Source: JAVBMU01 sp031552185 (GTDB lineage: Bacteria > Actinomycetota > Actinomycetes > Actinomycetales > Cellulomonadaceae). Taken from it: 64,000 nucleotides of DNA. Where the stretch lies: the NCBI GenBank assembly GCA_031552185.1, contig JAVBMU010000076.1:1-64000 (forward strand). The letters run 5' to 3'. A model generated the notes under the pieces. It worked only from the letters and a program-made list of their open reading frames with translations. It ran no database searches and was not told where the DNA came from. The translations under genes and the position numbers were made by a program. Below, in pieces: positions 8,590-18,529 of the stretch (the first letter of the stretch is position 1; every line of letters starts with the position of its first letter).

Positions 8590-8973
8590 ATGAAGCGTAG
8601 GATCATCACCGTCCTGCTGGCGGTCGGGATTCTCGGCGCGCCGCTGACGGCGGCCGGGCAGTCGATCAGGACCAGTTCCCGCGCGGGCAACTCGTCGACG
8701 AACTTCTCGGTCGAACAGGGCACGCTGAACGGGATCACGCTGTACGACGGCGCAGAGGACGGGAACTCCGTCTTCGTCGACTACCAAATCCGCAAGATCG
8801 GATCGTCCGTGAACCAGCCGATGACCAGGGGCGAGAACCACAACGGCGCGTACACGTCGAAGATCATCGGTCGGTTCAAGAACTACTACGTCTATTCCCA
8901 CCAGGTCGGCGTCGATATCCGATTTCGGCCGGACGTCCACGGCGAGCGGGTGTATCCCTCGCTGGTCAAGTGA
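8590..8973 (+). CDS. small secreted protein encoded with its own ABC exporter
   Basis: A 127-residue protein with a clear signal peptide (MKRRIITVLLAVGILGAPLTAAG, cleavage likely near residue 23). The mature part of about 104 residues has no cysteine or tryptophan, is rich in Ser/Asn/Gly and Tyr/Val, and looks like an all-beta domain. GGGGCAGG precedes the ATG and a good promoter lies upstream. It overlaps the ATPase gene by GTGA. The order small secreted protein, MacB-type ATPase and large multi-helix permease matches lactococcin-972-type bacteriocin loci, but the mature sequence lacks that family's recognisable Trp-rich pattern. A secreted antagonist or signal handled by the adjacent transporter is the best guess (inference). 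Confidence 0.7.
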   Translation: MKRRIITVLLAVGILGAPLTAAGQSIRTSSRAGNSSTNFSVEQGTLNGITLYDGAEDGNSVFVDYQIRKIGSSVNQPMTRGENHNGAYTSKIIGRFKNYYVYSHQVGVDIRFRPDVHGERVYPSLVK

Positions 8974-9665
8974 CCGCCGCAGTCCGGGCGATCGACCTCA
9001 CTGTCACGATCGGCCGAACCGTCGCGCTGCCACCGGTCGACCTGGAGGTGGGCATGGGCGAGATCGTGGCGATCTGTGGTCCCTCCGGAAGCGGCAAGAC
9101 GACGCTGCTCGACTGTGTCCTCAGCCTGCGGCGGCCGTCCCGGGGGACGATTCGGGTCCTCGGTACGGATCTCACCACCATGGGTCGGCGTGGTGCGGCT
9201 CGGTTTCGGCGCGACAACACTGGCATGATCGCGCAGTCTCCCGATCTGCTCCCGGAATTGAACGTCGTCGAGAATGTGGCCGTCCCGCTCCTGTTCGCCG
9301 GCGTCCGGCGGACCGAGGCAATTGCCCGCGCGGCGGCGATGCTGGAGCAGGTCGGCCTGGCGGGCACCGAGCGGTTGCGGCCGGAGAGCCTCTCCGGGGG
9401 CGAGGCGCAGCGAGCCGCGCTCGCCCGTGCCCTGGTCGCGCCGGGCACGCGGCTACTCGCCGCCGACGAGCCGACCGCCGCGTTGGACGCGGCCGGCGTG
9501 CGGCACGTGGTTGAGGTCATGACGACGAGCGCGCGGGCGAACGGGATCACGGTCTTGCTCGCCACCCACGACCCGGCGGTCGTTGAGGCCTGCGATCGGG
9601 TCCATCGGCTCCGCGATCATGTGGCGCACGGCCCGGATGCCCGCCTGCCGGCTGGTTCTCGATGA
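8970..9665 (+). CDS. ABC transporter ATP-binding protein (MacB/LolD type)
   Basis: A 231-residue ATPase. It has Walker A GPSGSGKT, the Q-loop region IAQSPDLLPELNVVENVAVPLL, signature LSGGEAQ, Walker B LLAADEP with TAALD, and switch LLATHD. It starts with a GTG overlapping the small secreted protein gene (GTGA) and overlaps the permease start by ATGA, so the three genes are translationally coupled. It is closest to the ATPases of LolD/MacB exporters and of lactococcin-972-type transporters. Confidence 0.92.
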   Translation: MTAAVRAIDLTVTIGRTVALPPVDLEVGMGEIVAICGPSGSGKTTLLDCVLSLRRPSRGTIRVLGTDLTTMGRRGAARFRRDNTGMIAQSPDLLPELNVVENVAVPLLFAGVRRTEAIARAAAMLEQVGLAGTERLRPESLSGGEAQRAALARALVAPGTRLLAADEPTAALDAAGVRHVVEVMTTSARANGITVLLATHDPAVVEACDRVHRLRDHVAHGPDARLPAGSR

Positions 9666-11827
9666 GAGTCCTGTGCCGGCTCGCCGTTCGGATGGCGTTC
9701 GGCAAGGACGGGCGGCACCGCCTGCGGCAGCTCAGCGTGGTGGGTGGGGCGTTCATCGCGACGATCTGCCTCATGCTCGGTCTCGGAACCATCCATGCGG
9801 CGCAACGCACCGAACAGAGCCTTTCGGGGCGCGAAATGCTCGCGCCCGCGTCGTCGGCCGACGCCCGCCTCACGTACGTCCTGCGCGGCTTCACGATCGA
9901 CCGGCGCGAGGTGCTGGTCGTGTGGATCGAGCCGGAGCCGGGGCATGAGCACGATCCGCCGGCCGTGCCACCCGGGCTCCGACGGCTGCCGGAACCGGGC
10001 GGGGCCGTGCTCTCCCCGGGTCTGGTTCGACTCGGGGTGAGCGCCGCCGACCTGGGATTCGGGCCGTCGTCGGCCGGCGCCGGTCCGAGCGGAACCATCG
10101 GACGAGCCGGTGTCGGCACCGATGACGAACTCCTCGCGTACGTTCGACCGACGACGCACCGAACGGTGCGCGGTGGGTTCGAGAGTCAGTCGGCCGGCTT
10201 CGCGCCGATCGGGACCCGGGCGTCCGGGCAGACGCCGCTCGTCACGGATTCCCCGATGCTCTCGCGATCCGATGCCATCGGCTTCTCGGCCGGATTCCTC
10301 GGCTTCCCCGCTCTCCTGCTGCTCGGCCTGGCGGTCAGGGCGCGGTCTGCAGTCCGGACCGCCAGGGCGCAGACACTGCTTCGGATGGGGATCCCTCGCG
10401 GGTCGGTCCGCTTTCTGCTCGGCCTGGAGGGAGGGCTTCTCGCGGTCATCGGAGCCGTCGCCGGCGCCCTCCTCTACGCCGTTGCGGCCGGCCGGGTGAC
10501 GGCCATCCCACTGACCGCGACCGTGCTGTTCCCCGGCGATCTCGACGTGCGCGGCCGGGCGGCCGCTGCCGCGGTCGCCTCGGTGGTTGCGGTCGCCGCG
10601 GTCATCTCCGCGAGCGGTCGGCTTCGCCCGTCGACGCGCCGGCGCGTTGAGCACGCCGGCGACCGGCGCCTGATTCCGTTGGCTCTCGGTCTCGCTCTGG
10701 TCATCCTCGACGGTCGGATCGAGAGCTGGACCGGGATCGACGCGCAGGCGCTGTTCGGGGTCGGCACCATCCTGCTCCTCGGGGCGGTGGCCTTCGCGAC
10801 TCCGACCCTGGCCAGGATCCTGGGGGCGTTCGCCGCCGACAGCGCTGACCCCCGGCGATGGCTCGCCGGCCGCCGGGTGACCCACGCCCCCCGCTCCACG
10901 TCGCGGGTAGCGGTGCTGGTGATCACGGTGATCTATCTCGGCTCGATCAGCATTGCCGTGTTCTTCCAGCACTCCGCTTCGATCGCGGTCTCGCCGAAGC
11001 CGTCGATCGGCGGGGTTGGCGTTGTCGCCGCGGACTGGCTCGACCCCCGCAGCGGCGACCTGGCGAGCTTGCGTCGACGAGTTGCCGCGGAGGGGGGCGT
11101 CGTCCTACCCGTGACGAGCCTGGAGGCGGAGCCAGGATTCGTCGTCGACCTCCGGGGGACGTCTTGTGCGGAACTCGAGCCGTTCGCGCGCGGGGCCGCG
11201 GTTGCGCTGTGTACGGACGGCCGGGTCGACGCCGCCGCGCTTGCCAGGATCGGCGAGGTGATCGGCTACCGGTTGGTCGCGGGCGTCCCGGATCAGGGCC
11301 GGGTGGACCCCGGTGGCGACCCGGCGGACGTGCGGAACGTGCTCATCCTGACCCCCCGGCCCCTGTCCGGTGCGCAGCGGTATGCCGTCGGTGCCGGCCT
11401 GGCCGCGTTCAACCCGAGCGACCTGCTCGCCTACCTCGGGACCAAATCGGTTCAGGCAGGCTGGATCGCGCTCGGCTGGGCGGTCTCGCTGGTTGTCCTC
11501 GTGCTCGCGATAGCGCGCGAGTTGATCGAGTTCTCGCTCGGCGCGATGGCCCGGGACGAGCGAGTCTGGCGGCTCGGTCTGGACGCGGCCGACGCCGACG
11601 CCGTCAGCTGGTGGACGCTCGGCCTGCCGATTCTGGCCGCGACATCGGTGGGGTGGGCCGTCGGGTTGGCGGTGGCCTTCCGGGGCACCAGCATCCAGGT
11701 GACTTCGTTCGCCCCGCTCGCGATCTCGGCTTACGCCCTCGCGGTGGCGGGGCTCGCATTCGGTTCGATCTGGGTCGCCATGGTGGTCCGCGCCGCGGCC
11801 GCCCGCTCGCCCGCCGCGCTGGTCTAG
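9662..11827 (+). CDS. large FtsX-like ABC permease, about 10 TM segments
   Basis: A 721-residue membrane protein. One N-terminal helix (VVGGAFIATICLMLGLGTIHA) is followed by an extracytoplasmic domain of about 150 residues, then a block of six hydrophobic segments (roughly residues 205-450), a second extracytoplasmic domain (about 450-590) and three C-terminal helices. This duplicated FtsX-like layout is that of permeases paired with small secreted bacteriocin-like proteins, and of two-unit lipoprotein or peptide exporters. It is the last gene of the operon starting at 8590. The coding strand shows high GC3 throughout, unlike the more AT-rich exporter operon at 3.2-6.7 kb. Confidence 0.8.
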   Translation: MRVLCRLAVRMAFGKDGRHRLRQLSVVGGAFIATICLMLGLGTIHAAQRTEQSLSGREMLAPASSADARLTYVLRGFTIDRREVLVVWIEPEPGHEHDPPAVPPGLRRLPEPGGAVLSPGLVRLGVSAADLGFGPSSAGAGPSGTIGRAGVGTDDELLAYVRPTTHRTVRGGFESQSAGFAPIGTRASGQTPLVTDSPMLSRSDAIGFSAGFLGFPALLLLGLAVRARSAVRTARAQTLLRMGIPRGSVRFLLGLEGGLLAVIGAVAGALLYAVAAGRVTAIPLTATVLFPGDLDVRGRAAAAAVASVVAVAAVISASGRLRPSTRRRVEHAGDRRLIPLALGLALVILDGRIESWTGIDAQALFGVGTILLLGAVAFATPTLARILGAFAADSADPRRWLAGRRVTHAPRSTSRVAVLVITVIYLGSISIAVFFQHSASIAVSPKPSIGGVGVVAADWLDPRSGDLASLRRRVAAEGGVVLPVTSLEAEPGFVVDLRGTSCAELEPFARGAAVALCTDGRVDAAALARIGEVIGYRLVAGVPDQGRVDPGGDPADVRNVLILTPRPLSGAQRYAVGAGLAAFNPSDLLAYLGTKSVQAGWIALGWAVSLVVLVLAIARELIEFSLGAMARDERVWRLGLDAADADAVSWWTLGLPILAATSVGWAVGLAVAFRGTSIQVTSFAPLAISAYALAVAGLAFGSIWVAMVVRAAAARSPAALV

Positions 11828-11897
11828 GATGGACCGACCAATCCGAACCGGTGGGCGTTGAAATAGACGGGACCGGTCGACGAAAGGGTAGATGCAC

Positions 11898-13169
<1,272 letters not shown>

Positions 13170-13238
13170 GCCCGGTTGCGCCGGTGATCGAGGCTCCGAC
13201 AATCGAGGGTGACCTTCGAGTTGGTGAGGGACGTTGTG

Positions 13239-14315
13239 ATGAGTGATGTGCGGGCTGGACTGAATGTCGCTGTGGTTGGGGCTACCGGGCAGGTGGGGGC
13301 CGTGATGCGGCGGTTCTTGGCGGAGCGCGAGTTCCCGGTGACCTCGATGCGGTACTTTGCGTCGGCGCGGTCGGCCGGGCGGGCGCTGCCGTGGGGCGAC
13401 GGCGAGGTCGTGGTCGAGGATGTCGAGGCGACGCCGACCGAGGCGCTGCGCGGGATCGACATCGCGCTGTTCTCCGCGGGTGGTTCGACGTCGAAGGCGC
13501 AGGCGCCGCGGTTCGCCGAGGCGGGCGCCGTCGTCGTCGACAACTCCTCCGCCTGGCGGATGGACCCGGACGTGCCGCTGGTCGTGTCCGAGGTGAATCC
13601 CGCCGCGATCGGCGCGGCGCGCAAGGGCATCATCGCCAACCCCAACTGCACCACCATGGCCGCGATGCCGGTGCTCAAGCCGCTGACCGACGAGGCCGGT
13701 TTGGAGCGCCTGCGGGTCTCGACGTACCAGGCGACCTCCGGCGCCGGCCTGGCCGGCGGGGCCGAACTCGCCGCCCAGGTGGCGGCGAGCGGGGGCCAGG
13801 ACCTGATGGCCCTGGTGCACGACGGCGGCGCGGTCGCCTTCCCGGCGGCCGCGAAGTTCCCGCGGACGATCGCCTTCAACGTCGTCCCGGTCGCCGGCGC
13901 AATGGTCGACGACGGCGAGGGGGAGACGGACGAGGAGAAGAAGCTGCGCAACGAATCGCGGAAGATCCTCGGCCTGCCGGACCTGCTCGTCGCCGCGACC
14001 TGCGTGCGGGTGCCGGTTTTCACCGGGCACTCGCTGGCGATCCACGCCGAGTTCGCCCGGGCGATCACGCCCGAGCGAGCCCGGGAGTTGCTGGCCGCCG
14101 CGCCCGGCGTAGCGCTGAGCGACATCCCGACGCCGCTGCAGGCGGCGGGCGCGGACCCGTCCTTCGTCGGGCGGATCCGGCGGGACCAATCGGTGCCCGG
14201 CGGGCGCGGCCTGGTGCTGTTCGTCGCCAACGACAACCTGCGCAAGGGTGCGGCGCTCAATGCGGTGCAGATCGCCGAACTCGTCGCGGCGGACCGGGCG
14301 GCGGCCCTCGCGTAG
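13239..14315 (+). CDS. asd: aspartate-semialdehyde dehydrogenase
   Basis: Reduces aspartyl phosphate to aspartate semialdehyde with NADPH, the branch-point step after LysC. It has 358 residues. The N-terminal Rossmann motif is GATGQVG, the active-site cysteine is Cys137 in NPNCTTMAAM, and the substrate-binding and dimerisation part contains TYQATSGAG and FTGHSLAIHAEF. The ATG at 13239 follows GAGGG; an in-frame GTG at 13209 would add ten residues. It lies 69 bases after lysC, presumably in the same transcript. The first 20 codons use noticeably more T/G-ending codons than the rest. Confidence 0.96.
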   Translation: MSDVRAGLNVAVVGATGQVGAVMRRFLAEREFPVTSMRYFASARSAGRALPWGDGEVVVEDVEATPTEALRGIDIALFSAGGSTSKAQAPRFAEAGAVVVDNSSAWRMDPDVPLVVSEVNPAAIGAARKGIIANPNCTTMAAMPVLKPLTDEAGLERLRVSTYQATSGAGLAGGAELAAQVAASGGQDLMALVHDGGAVAFPAAAKFPRTIAFNVVPVAGAMVDDGEGETDEEKKLRNESRKILGLPDLLVAATCVRVPVFTGHSLAIHAEFARAITPERARELLAAAPGVALSDIPTPLQAAGADPSFVGRIRRDQSVPGGRGLVLFVANDNLRKGAALNAVQIAELVAADRAAALA

Positions 14316-14357
14316 AGATTGCGGGGAGCGGTGGTTCGGGGTGGCGTGATGGTGCGG

Positions 14358-14418
14358 GCGCCTGGTGGGGGCGCCTGGTGGGGCGCCTGGTGGGGCGCCT
14401 GGTGGGGGCGCCTGGTGG
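14358..14418. repeat. tandem GCGCCTGGTGGGG repeat, five copies
   Basis: The 13-nt unit GCGCCTGGTGGGG recurs at 14358, 14371, 14383, 14395 and 14408 with 12- or 13-nt steps. It lies just after asd and before repeat element 1. Translation in any frame gives only Gly/Ala/Pro-type low complexity, so I treat it as noncoding. Confidence 0.8.
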
Positions 14419-14595
14419 CCTGGTTCGTTGTGGGTGGTCGGGGTCTGCATCTGTGCGGGGGTTGGTGGCTGCGGTGCGGTCGTCGTTGAGACCGTGGTGG
14501 GTCCGGTTCGCCGCGCTGGTCGCGGACCGTCACGTGGTTCAGCTGCTGAGTTGCGACCGTGCCTTCCTCCGCGACCTGGACCGCATTGGATCGGG

Positions 14596-15121
14596 TCGTG
14601 TTCGACGAAGTCGTCTGCCTCCCGTGCGACGAGGCCCGGTCGGGCGGGCGGTGGACGTAAGGTGGTGCGCCGCGAGGAAGTACCTGGGGCGGCCAGTCAG
14701 TACCGGGCGCGTCGAGCAAGTACTCGCGCCGCGAGTCAGTACTTGGGGCGGCGAGTCAGTACTTTGGCCGGCGAGTCAGTAGTTGGGACGGCGAGTCAGT
14801 ACCTGAGCCCGCCCAGGAAGTAGCGACACGCCGGGAAAACGAGCACCGAACAGCCGCCCGGTACTGACTCGGCGCGCGGGGTACTGACTCGGCGCGCGAG
14901 ATAGAGGTTTGTCGGACGAACAAGAGGTATCGCGAACGAGGTAGAGGCAAAACGTCGCGAATCGGTCGGTCGGGCGTGCCATACCTCTCGTTCGTTCGCG
15001 GTACCTCTCGTTCGCGGGCCGCACCTCTCGTTCGCTCGCGATATCTCTACCGCGGGCACCCAACCACGGCTTCGGCGCCCACGGCTTCGGCGCCACGGGG
15101 TGCCCACACCTATCTGCGCGA
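14596..15121. repeat. composite dispersed repeat, element 1
   Basis: About 525 bp shared in parts with 27001-27661 and 37171-37474. It has a left flank (GGTGGACG...GGTGGTGCG). Next is an A array of seven 20-nt units with core GCGAGTCAGTAC (14672-14810). A conserved core of about 40 nt containing GACACGCCGGGAAAACGAGC follows (about 14818-14857), then two inverted units GGTACTGACTCGGCGCG (14859-14898). A C array comes next: three left units of type AGATAGAGGTATCGCGAACG (14899-14958), a core GAATCGGTCGGTCGGGCGTG, and four inverted right units (14981-15060), each exactly 20 nt. The right flank has two copies of CCACGGCTTCGGCGC and ends CACACCTATC. Open frames here arise only from the repetition. 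It sits between convergent genes. Confidence 0.85.
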
Positions 15122-15170
15122 TGCAGAGCGCGTGCTGCGGAACTGCCGCTGACCACCCGATCCCCCGCGG

Positions 15171-16187
15171 CTACATCGACGTGCCCGCCTCGGCATCGGC
15201 CGGGCTGCCGCTGCGGTGTCGCCCCGCGGGCGGACGGTCGCCGCCGGGGTCCTGTTCCGCCCGGGCGGCGGCGACCCGCTCGCGAACCAGTGGGGCGACC
15301 TCGGCCCCGAAGAGGTGGAGGGCGACCGGATCGTCGTCGGCCAGGATGAACGTCGAGACGCCGTCCTCAAGCGCCAACCTGCTCAACTGTTCCGCCCAGT
15401 AGTCCACCGGCCCGACGATCGGGGACTCGACCGCGACCCGAGCGGCCGGCACCGGACCTCCCCCGGCCAGGATCGTCGTCGTGATCCGCCCGCTCACATT
15501 GGCCAGTCGGCGGATCTCGGCCGGGTCCCGCCCCGCCTGCCTGGCCGCGCCGTCGATCACCGCATTCGCCCGCGACAGGTCGCCCGGGCCGAGCCGGCCC
15601 AGCGAGGGCAGCCACCCGTCGGCGACCTGACCGATCAGCGCCAGCATGCGCGGGCCGAGCGCGCCCACCCAGATCGGCACCCGATGCGCGGGCGCCGGAC
15701 CGCGCTTGGCCCCGGCCACCCGATGCACCGCACCGCCCGCGCGCAGCACCGCGCGATCGGAGGTGTCCCAGATCCCGCGGATGATCGCGATCGCCTGCTC
15801 CACGCCGGCAACGGCGTCGGCCGGCGCCAGCCGCCGCCCACCCATCGCCTCGATTGCCTGCCAAAACGCGCCCGCGCCGATCCCCAGCGCCGCCCGTCCC
15901 CCGGTCAGGAGGTCCAGGCTCGCCACCGCCCGGGCCAACACCGCCGGCGGGCGCAGCGGCAGGTTGAGCACATTCCCGCAGACGGTCACCCGGTGGGTAG
16001 CGGCGGCCACCCAGGTCAGCAGCGTCCAGGTATCCAGGAAGGCCGGCTGATAGGGGTGATCCTGAAAGGTCACAAGGTCCAGCCCGGCCGCCTCGGATTC
16101 CTCGGCCAGCCGCACGGCAACGCGCGGATCGGCCGCGGTCGGCGTCAGGAAACTGCCGAAGGCCAGTTCATGCCCGTAGTCCGTCAT
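15171..16187 (-). CDS. LLM-class (luciferase-like) flavin/F420-dependent oxidoreductase
   Basis: A 338-residue TIM-barrel enzyme of the luciferase-like monooxygenase family, using F420 or FMN on an unknown substrate. Typical features are FGSFLTPTAADPRVAVRLAEESEAAGLDLVTFQDHPYQP at the N-terminus (read as separate family blocks), the central LDLLTGGRAALGIGAG and the late PIWVGALGPRMLALIGQVADGWLPS. The ATG at 16187 follows a good GGAGGGA site on the minus strand; the open frame extends upstream for 68 Arg/Ser-rich residues that I reject. The C-terminal 30 residues are a Gly/Pro/Arg/Asp-rich tail. It diverges from the hydrolase gene at 16381. Confidence 0.85.
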   Translation of the reverse strand: MTDYGHELAFGSFLTPTAADPRVAVRLAEESEAAGLDLVTFQDHPYQPAFLDTWTLLTWVAAATHRVTVCGNVLNLPLRPPAVLARAVASLDLLTGGRAALGIGAGAFWQAIEAMGGRRLAPADAVAGVEQAIAIIRGIWDTSDRAVLRAGGAVHRVAGAKRGPAPAHRVPIWVGALGPRMLALIGQVADGWLPSLGRLGPGDLSRANAVIDGAARQAGRDPAEIRRLANVSGRITTTILAGGGPVPAARVAVESPIVGPVDYWAEQLSRLALEDGVSTFILADDDPVALHLFGAEVAPLVRERVAAARAEQDPGGDRPPAGRHRSGSPADAEAGTSM

Positions 16188-16380
16188 CGCGTCCCTCCGG
16201 CTCCCATCCTCCCTGCCGACCCGGGCCGACCGCGCGCCGGCCGACATACCCGCCCGCCATACCTCGCCGACATACCCGCCCGACGTCGTCGGCTCAGGCG
16301 GGACGGCGACGGCAAGGTCGTGGCAGGATCGATCGATAGCGCGCCGACGGCGCGCTGCCGACGGCACAGGGAGGGCACCG

Positions 16381-17064
16381 ATGAAGGTCACGGCCTACGG
16401 ACATTCCGCCGTGGCGGTCGAGCGCGACGGAATCCGGCTCGCCTTCGACCCGGGCGCCTTCAGCGACGCCGTCGGCGTCCTGTCCGGGGCGAGCGCCGCG
16501 TTCGTCACCCACGAGCACCCCGACCACCTCGTGCCCGACGCCGTCCGCCAACACCTTGCCGCGGACCCGAACCTGCGCGTGTGGGCGCCGGCCGGGGCGG
16601 CCGCCGCCGTCCGCGAGGGCCTGCCCGCTGAGCAGGCCGCGCGAGTGTTCGACGCCGAACCCGGCACCGTACTGGACATCGGCGGCGTTTCGGTCCGGAT
16701 CGGCGGCGGCCTGCACGCGGCCATCCACTCCTCGGTGCCGCGGATCGCGAATGTCACCTATCTGGTGGACACCGGCGCGGGGACGGCGTACCACCCGGGC
16801 GATTCGTTCGACCTGCCCGACGCCGCAGCGCTCGCGGGCGCCGGCCCGGACGTGGTGTTCTGCCCGGTCGGCGCGCCGTGGATGAAGCTCGGTGAGGCGA
16901 TCGACTTCATCGCCGCAGTGCAGCCGCGAGTCGTGGTGCCGGTGCACGAGGCGCTGCTGTCCAATGCCGGGATGGGGCTGACCGATCAGCGGCTGGGCAC
17001 CGGCCGGACCATCGGGAGCTACGACTACCGACACCTGCAGCCGGGCGAGAGCACCGAGGTCTGA
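16381..17064 (+). CDS. metallo-beta-lactamase-fold hydrolase (UPF0173/UlaG-like)
   Basis: A 227-residue single-domain metal-dependent hydrolase. The zinc motif is THEHPDH (residues about 42-48). Further metal ligands come from HAAIH, GDSFDLPD and VPVHEALLS in the usual order. The compact size and the N-terminal MKVTAYGHSAVAVE strand are those of the UlaG/UPF0173 branch, which includes lactonases and phosphodiesterases. CAGGGAGGG gives a strong ribosome binding site. The substrate is unknown. The gene is 79 bases upstream of the Nramp start, but the palindrome between them suggests a separate promoter. Confidence 0.85.
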   Translation: MKVTAYGHSAVAVERDGIRLAFDPGAFSDAVGVLSGASAAFVTHEHPDHLVPDAVRQHLAADPNLRVWAPAGAAAAVREGLPAEQAARVFDAEPGTVLDIGGVSVRIGGGLHAAIHSSVPRIANVTYLVDTGAGTAYHPGDSFDLPDAAALAGAGPDVVFCPVGAPWMKLGEAIDFIAAVQPRVVVPVHEALLSNAGMGLTDQRLGTGRTIGSYDYRHLQPGESTEV

Positions 17065-17114
17065 GCCGACCCGGCGAGGCGCGTTGCGGCGGCGTACGAA
17101 GCAATCCAGACTCG

Positions 17115-17134
17115 AAGTTCGGACGTCCGAACTT
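17115..17134. promoter_or_regulatory. perfect 20-bp palindromic operator upstream of the Nramp gene
   Basis: AAGTTCGGAC followed immediately by its exact inverse complement GTCCGAACTT forms a perfect 20-bp palindrome ending nine bases before the Nramp ATG and covering the likely promoter or ribosome-entry region. Position and form fit a dimeric metal-responsive repressor of the DtxR/MntR type, but the regulator is not in this window. Confidence 0.7.
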
Positions 17135-17143
17135 TGGGGAGCC

Positions 17144-18529
17144 ATGCCCGTCGCCATGCCGGCCGGGCCCGCGTCGTCGCCCGGCCCGCCGCCCGGCCCG
17201 CCGCCCGATGCGCCGACCTTTGCGGCGGCCGAACGGTCTATCGCCCGCCGCGCCGGGCCGGGCCGGGCGCGAGCCGGTCGCGCCGGGCCAGGCCGCCGGG
17301 GCCGGTCTTCCGCGACACTGCGTCTGCTCGGCCCGGCGTTCGTCGCGGCGATCGCCTATGTCGACCCCGGCAACGTCGCCGCCAACCTCACGGCCGGCGC
17401 GGAATTCGGCTACCTCCTGGTCTGGGTCCTGGTGGCCGCGAACGCGATGGCCGTCGTCGTGCAATACCTGTCCGCGAAGCTCGGGCTGGTGACGGGCCGG
17501 TCGCTACCCGAACTGCTCGGCGAACGACTCCCCCGGCGCAGCCGGCTCGCCTTCTGGGGCCAGGCCGAGGTGGTTGCGGCGGCGACCGACCTCGCGGAGG
17601 TGATCGGCGGCGCCATCGCACTGAATCTGCTGTTCGGCCTGCCGTTGGTGCTCGGCGGCGCGATCACGGGAGCCGTCTCGCTCGGTGTGCTCGCCGTCCA
17701 GCAGCGTCGAGGGCAACGCACCTTCGAGGGCGTGGTCACCGCGCTCCTGCTGATTCTGACGCTCGGCTTCTGCGCCGGGCTGTTCGTTGCCCCACCCGAT
17801 CCCGGCGCCGCCCTGGGCGGGCTGGTACCCCGGTTCGACGGCGGCCGCTCGGTGCTGCTGGCCGCCTCGATGCTCGGCGCGACCGTGATGCCGCACGCCA
17901 TCTACCTGCACTCGGCGCTCGCTCGAGACCGGCACGGCGCCGGCGTCGACGGCACCGGCCATTCCGGCGCCGTGCTGCGCCGCCTGCTGGGCGCGACCAG
18001 GTGGGACGTCGTCGGCGCGCTGTTCCTCGCGGGCACGGTGAACATCGCCATGCTGCTGCTGGCCGCCGCGAATCTCCCCGGCCGCGCGGGCACCGACACG
18101 ATCGCGGGGGCGCACGCCGCCATCACCGACGCCATGGGCACCGGGATCGGCATCGCGTTCGCCATCGGATTGCTCGCCTCGGGGCTCGCCTCGACGTCGG
18201 TGGGCGCCTATGCGGGCGCCGAGATCATGGCCGGGCTGCTGCGCGTTCGGTTCCCCCTCACGGCCCGCCGCCTGGTCACGCTGATCCCGGCGCTCGTGCT
18301 GCTCGGGACCGGCGTCGGGCCGACCTGGCTGCTCGTCGTCAGCCAGGTGGTGCTGAGTTTCGGCATCCCGTTCGCCCTGGTGCCGCTGGTGCGGCTCACC
18401 CGGGACCGGGAACTGATGGGGGCCGAGCGCAATCGGTGGCCCATCCAGGTGGCGGCCGTCGTGGTGACGGCGATCGTCGTCGTGCTCAACGTGACGTTGC
18501 TCGCCCTGACGGTCACCGGCCGCGGCTGA
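17144..18529 (+). CDS. mntH: Nramp-family divalent metal transporter
   Basis: A 461-residue proton-coupled Mn2+/Fe2+ importer in the cytoplasmic membrane, with 11 predicted helices. The metal-site motif DPGN in helix 1 is present (AYVDPGNVAANLTAG), as is the helix-6 motif MPHAIYLHSAL. The first 55 residues are an unusual Pro/Ala/Arg/Gly-rich cytoplasmic extension before LRLLGPAFVAAIAY; a shorter start inside it is possible. The ATG at 17144 follows GGGGAGCC. The upstream palindrome suggests metal-dependent repression. Symbol given by family; Mn specificity is inferred. Confidence 0.88.
   Translation: MPVAMPAGPASSPGPPPGPPPDAPTFAAAERSIARRAGPGRARAGRAGPGRRGRSSATLRLLGPAFVAAIAYVDPGNVAANLTAGAEFGYLLVWVLVAANAMAVVVQYLSAKLGLVTGRSLPELLGERLPRRSRLAFWGQAEVVAAATDLAEVIGGAIALNLLFGLPLVLGGAITGAVSLGVLAVQQRRGQRTFEGVVTALLLILTLGFCAGLFVAPPDPGAALGGLVPRFDGGRSVLLAASMLGATVMPHAIYLHSALARDRHGAGVDGTGHSGAVLRRLLGATRWDVVGALFLAGTVNIAMLLLAAANLPGRAGTDTIAGAHAAITDAMGTGIGIAFAIGLLASGLASTSVGAYAGAEIMAGLLRVRFPLTARRLVTLIPALVLLGTGVGPTWLLVVSQVVLSFGIPFALVPLVRLTRDRELMGAERNRWPIQVAAVVVTAIVVVLNVTLLALTVTGRG

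Noticed and set aside
8590..8973. Assignment of the small secreted protein as lactococcin 972
   Set aside because: Only gene order matches; the mature sequence has no tryptophan and lacks the recognisable pattern of that family.
14672..14898. Repetitive peptides of the VSTxAASQYLGRRVST type read through the 20-nt arrays
   Set aside because: The period is 20 nt, so all three frames stay open through repetition on both strands; there is no ribosome binding site, and the frames are not preserved between elements.
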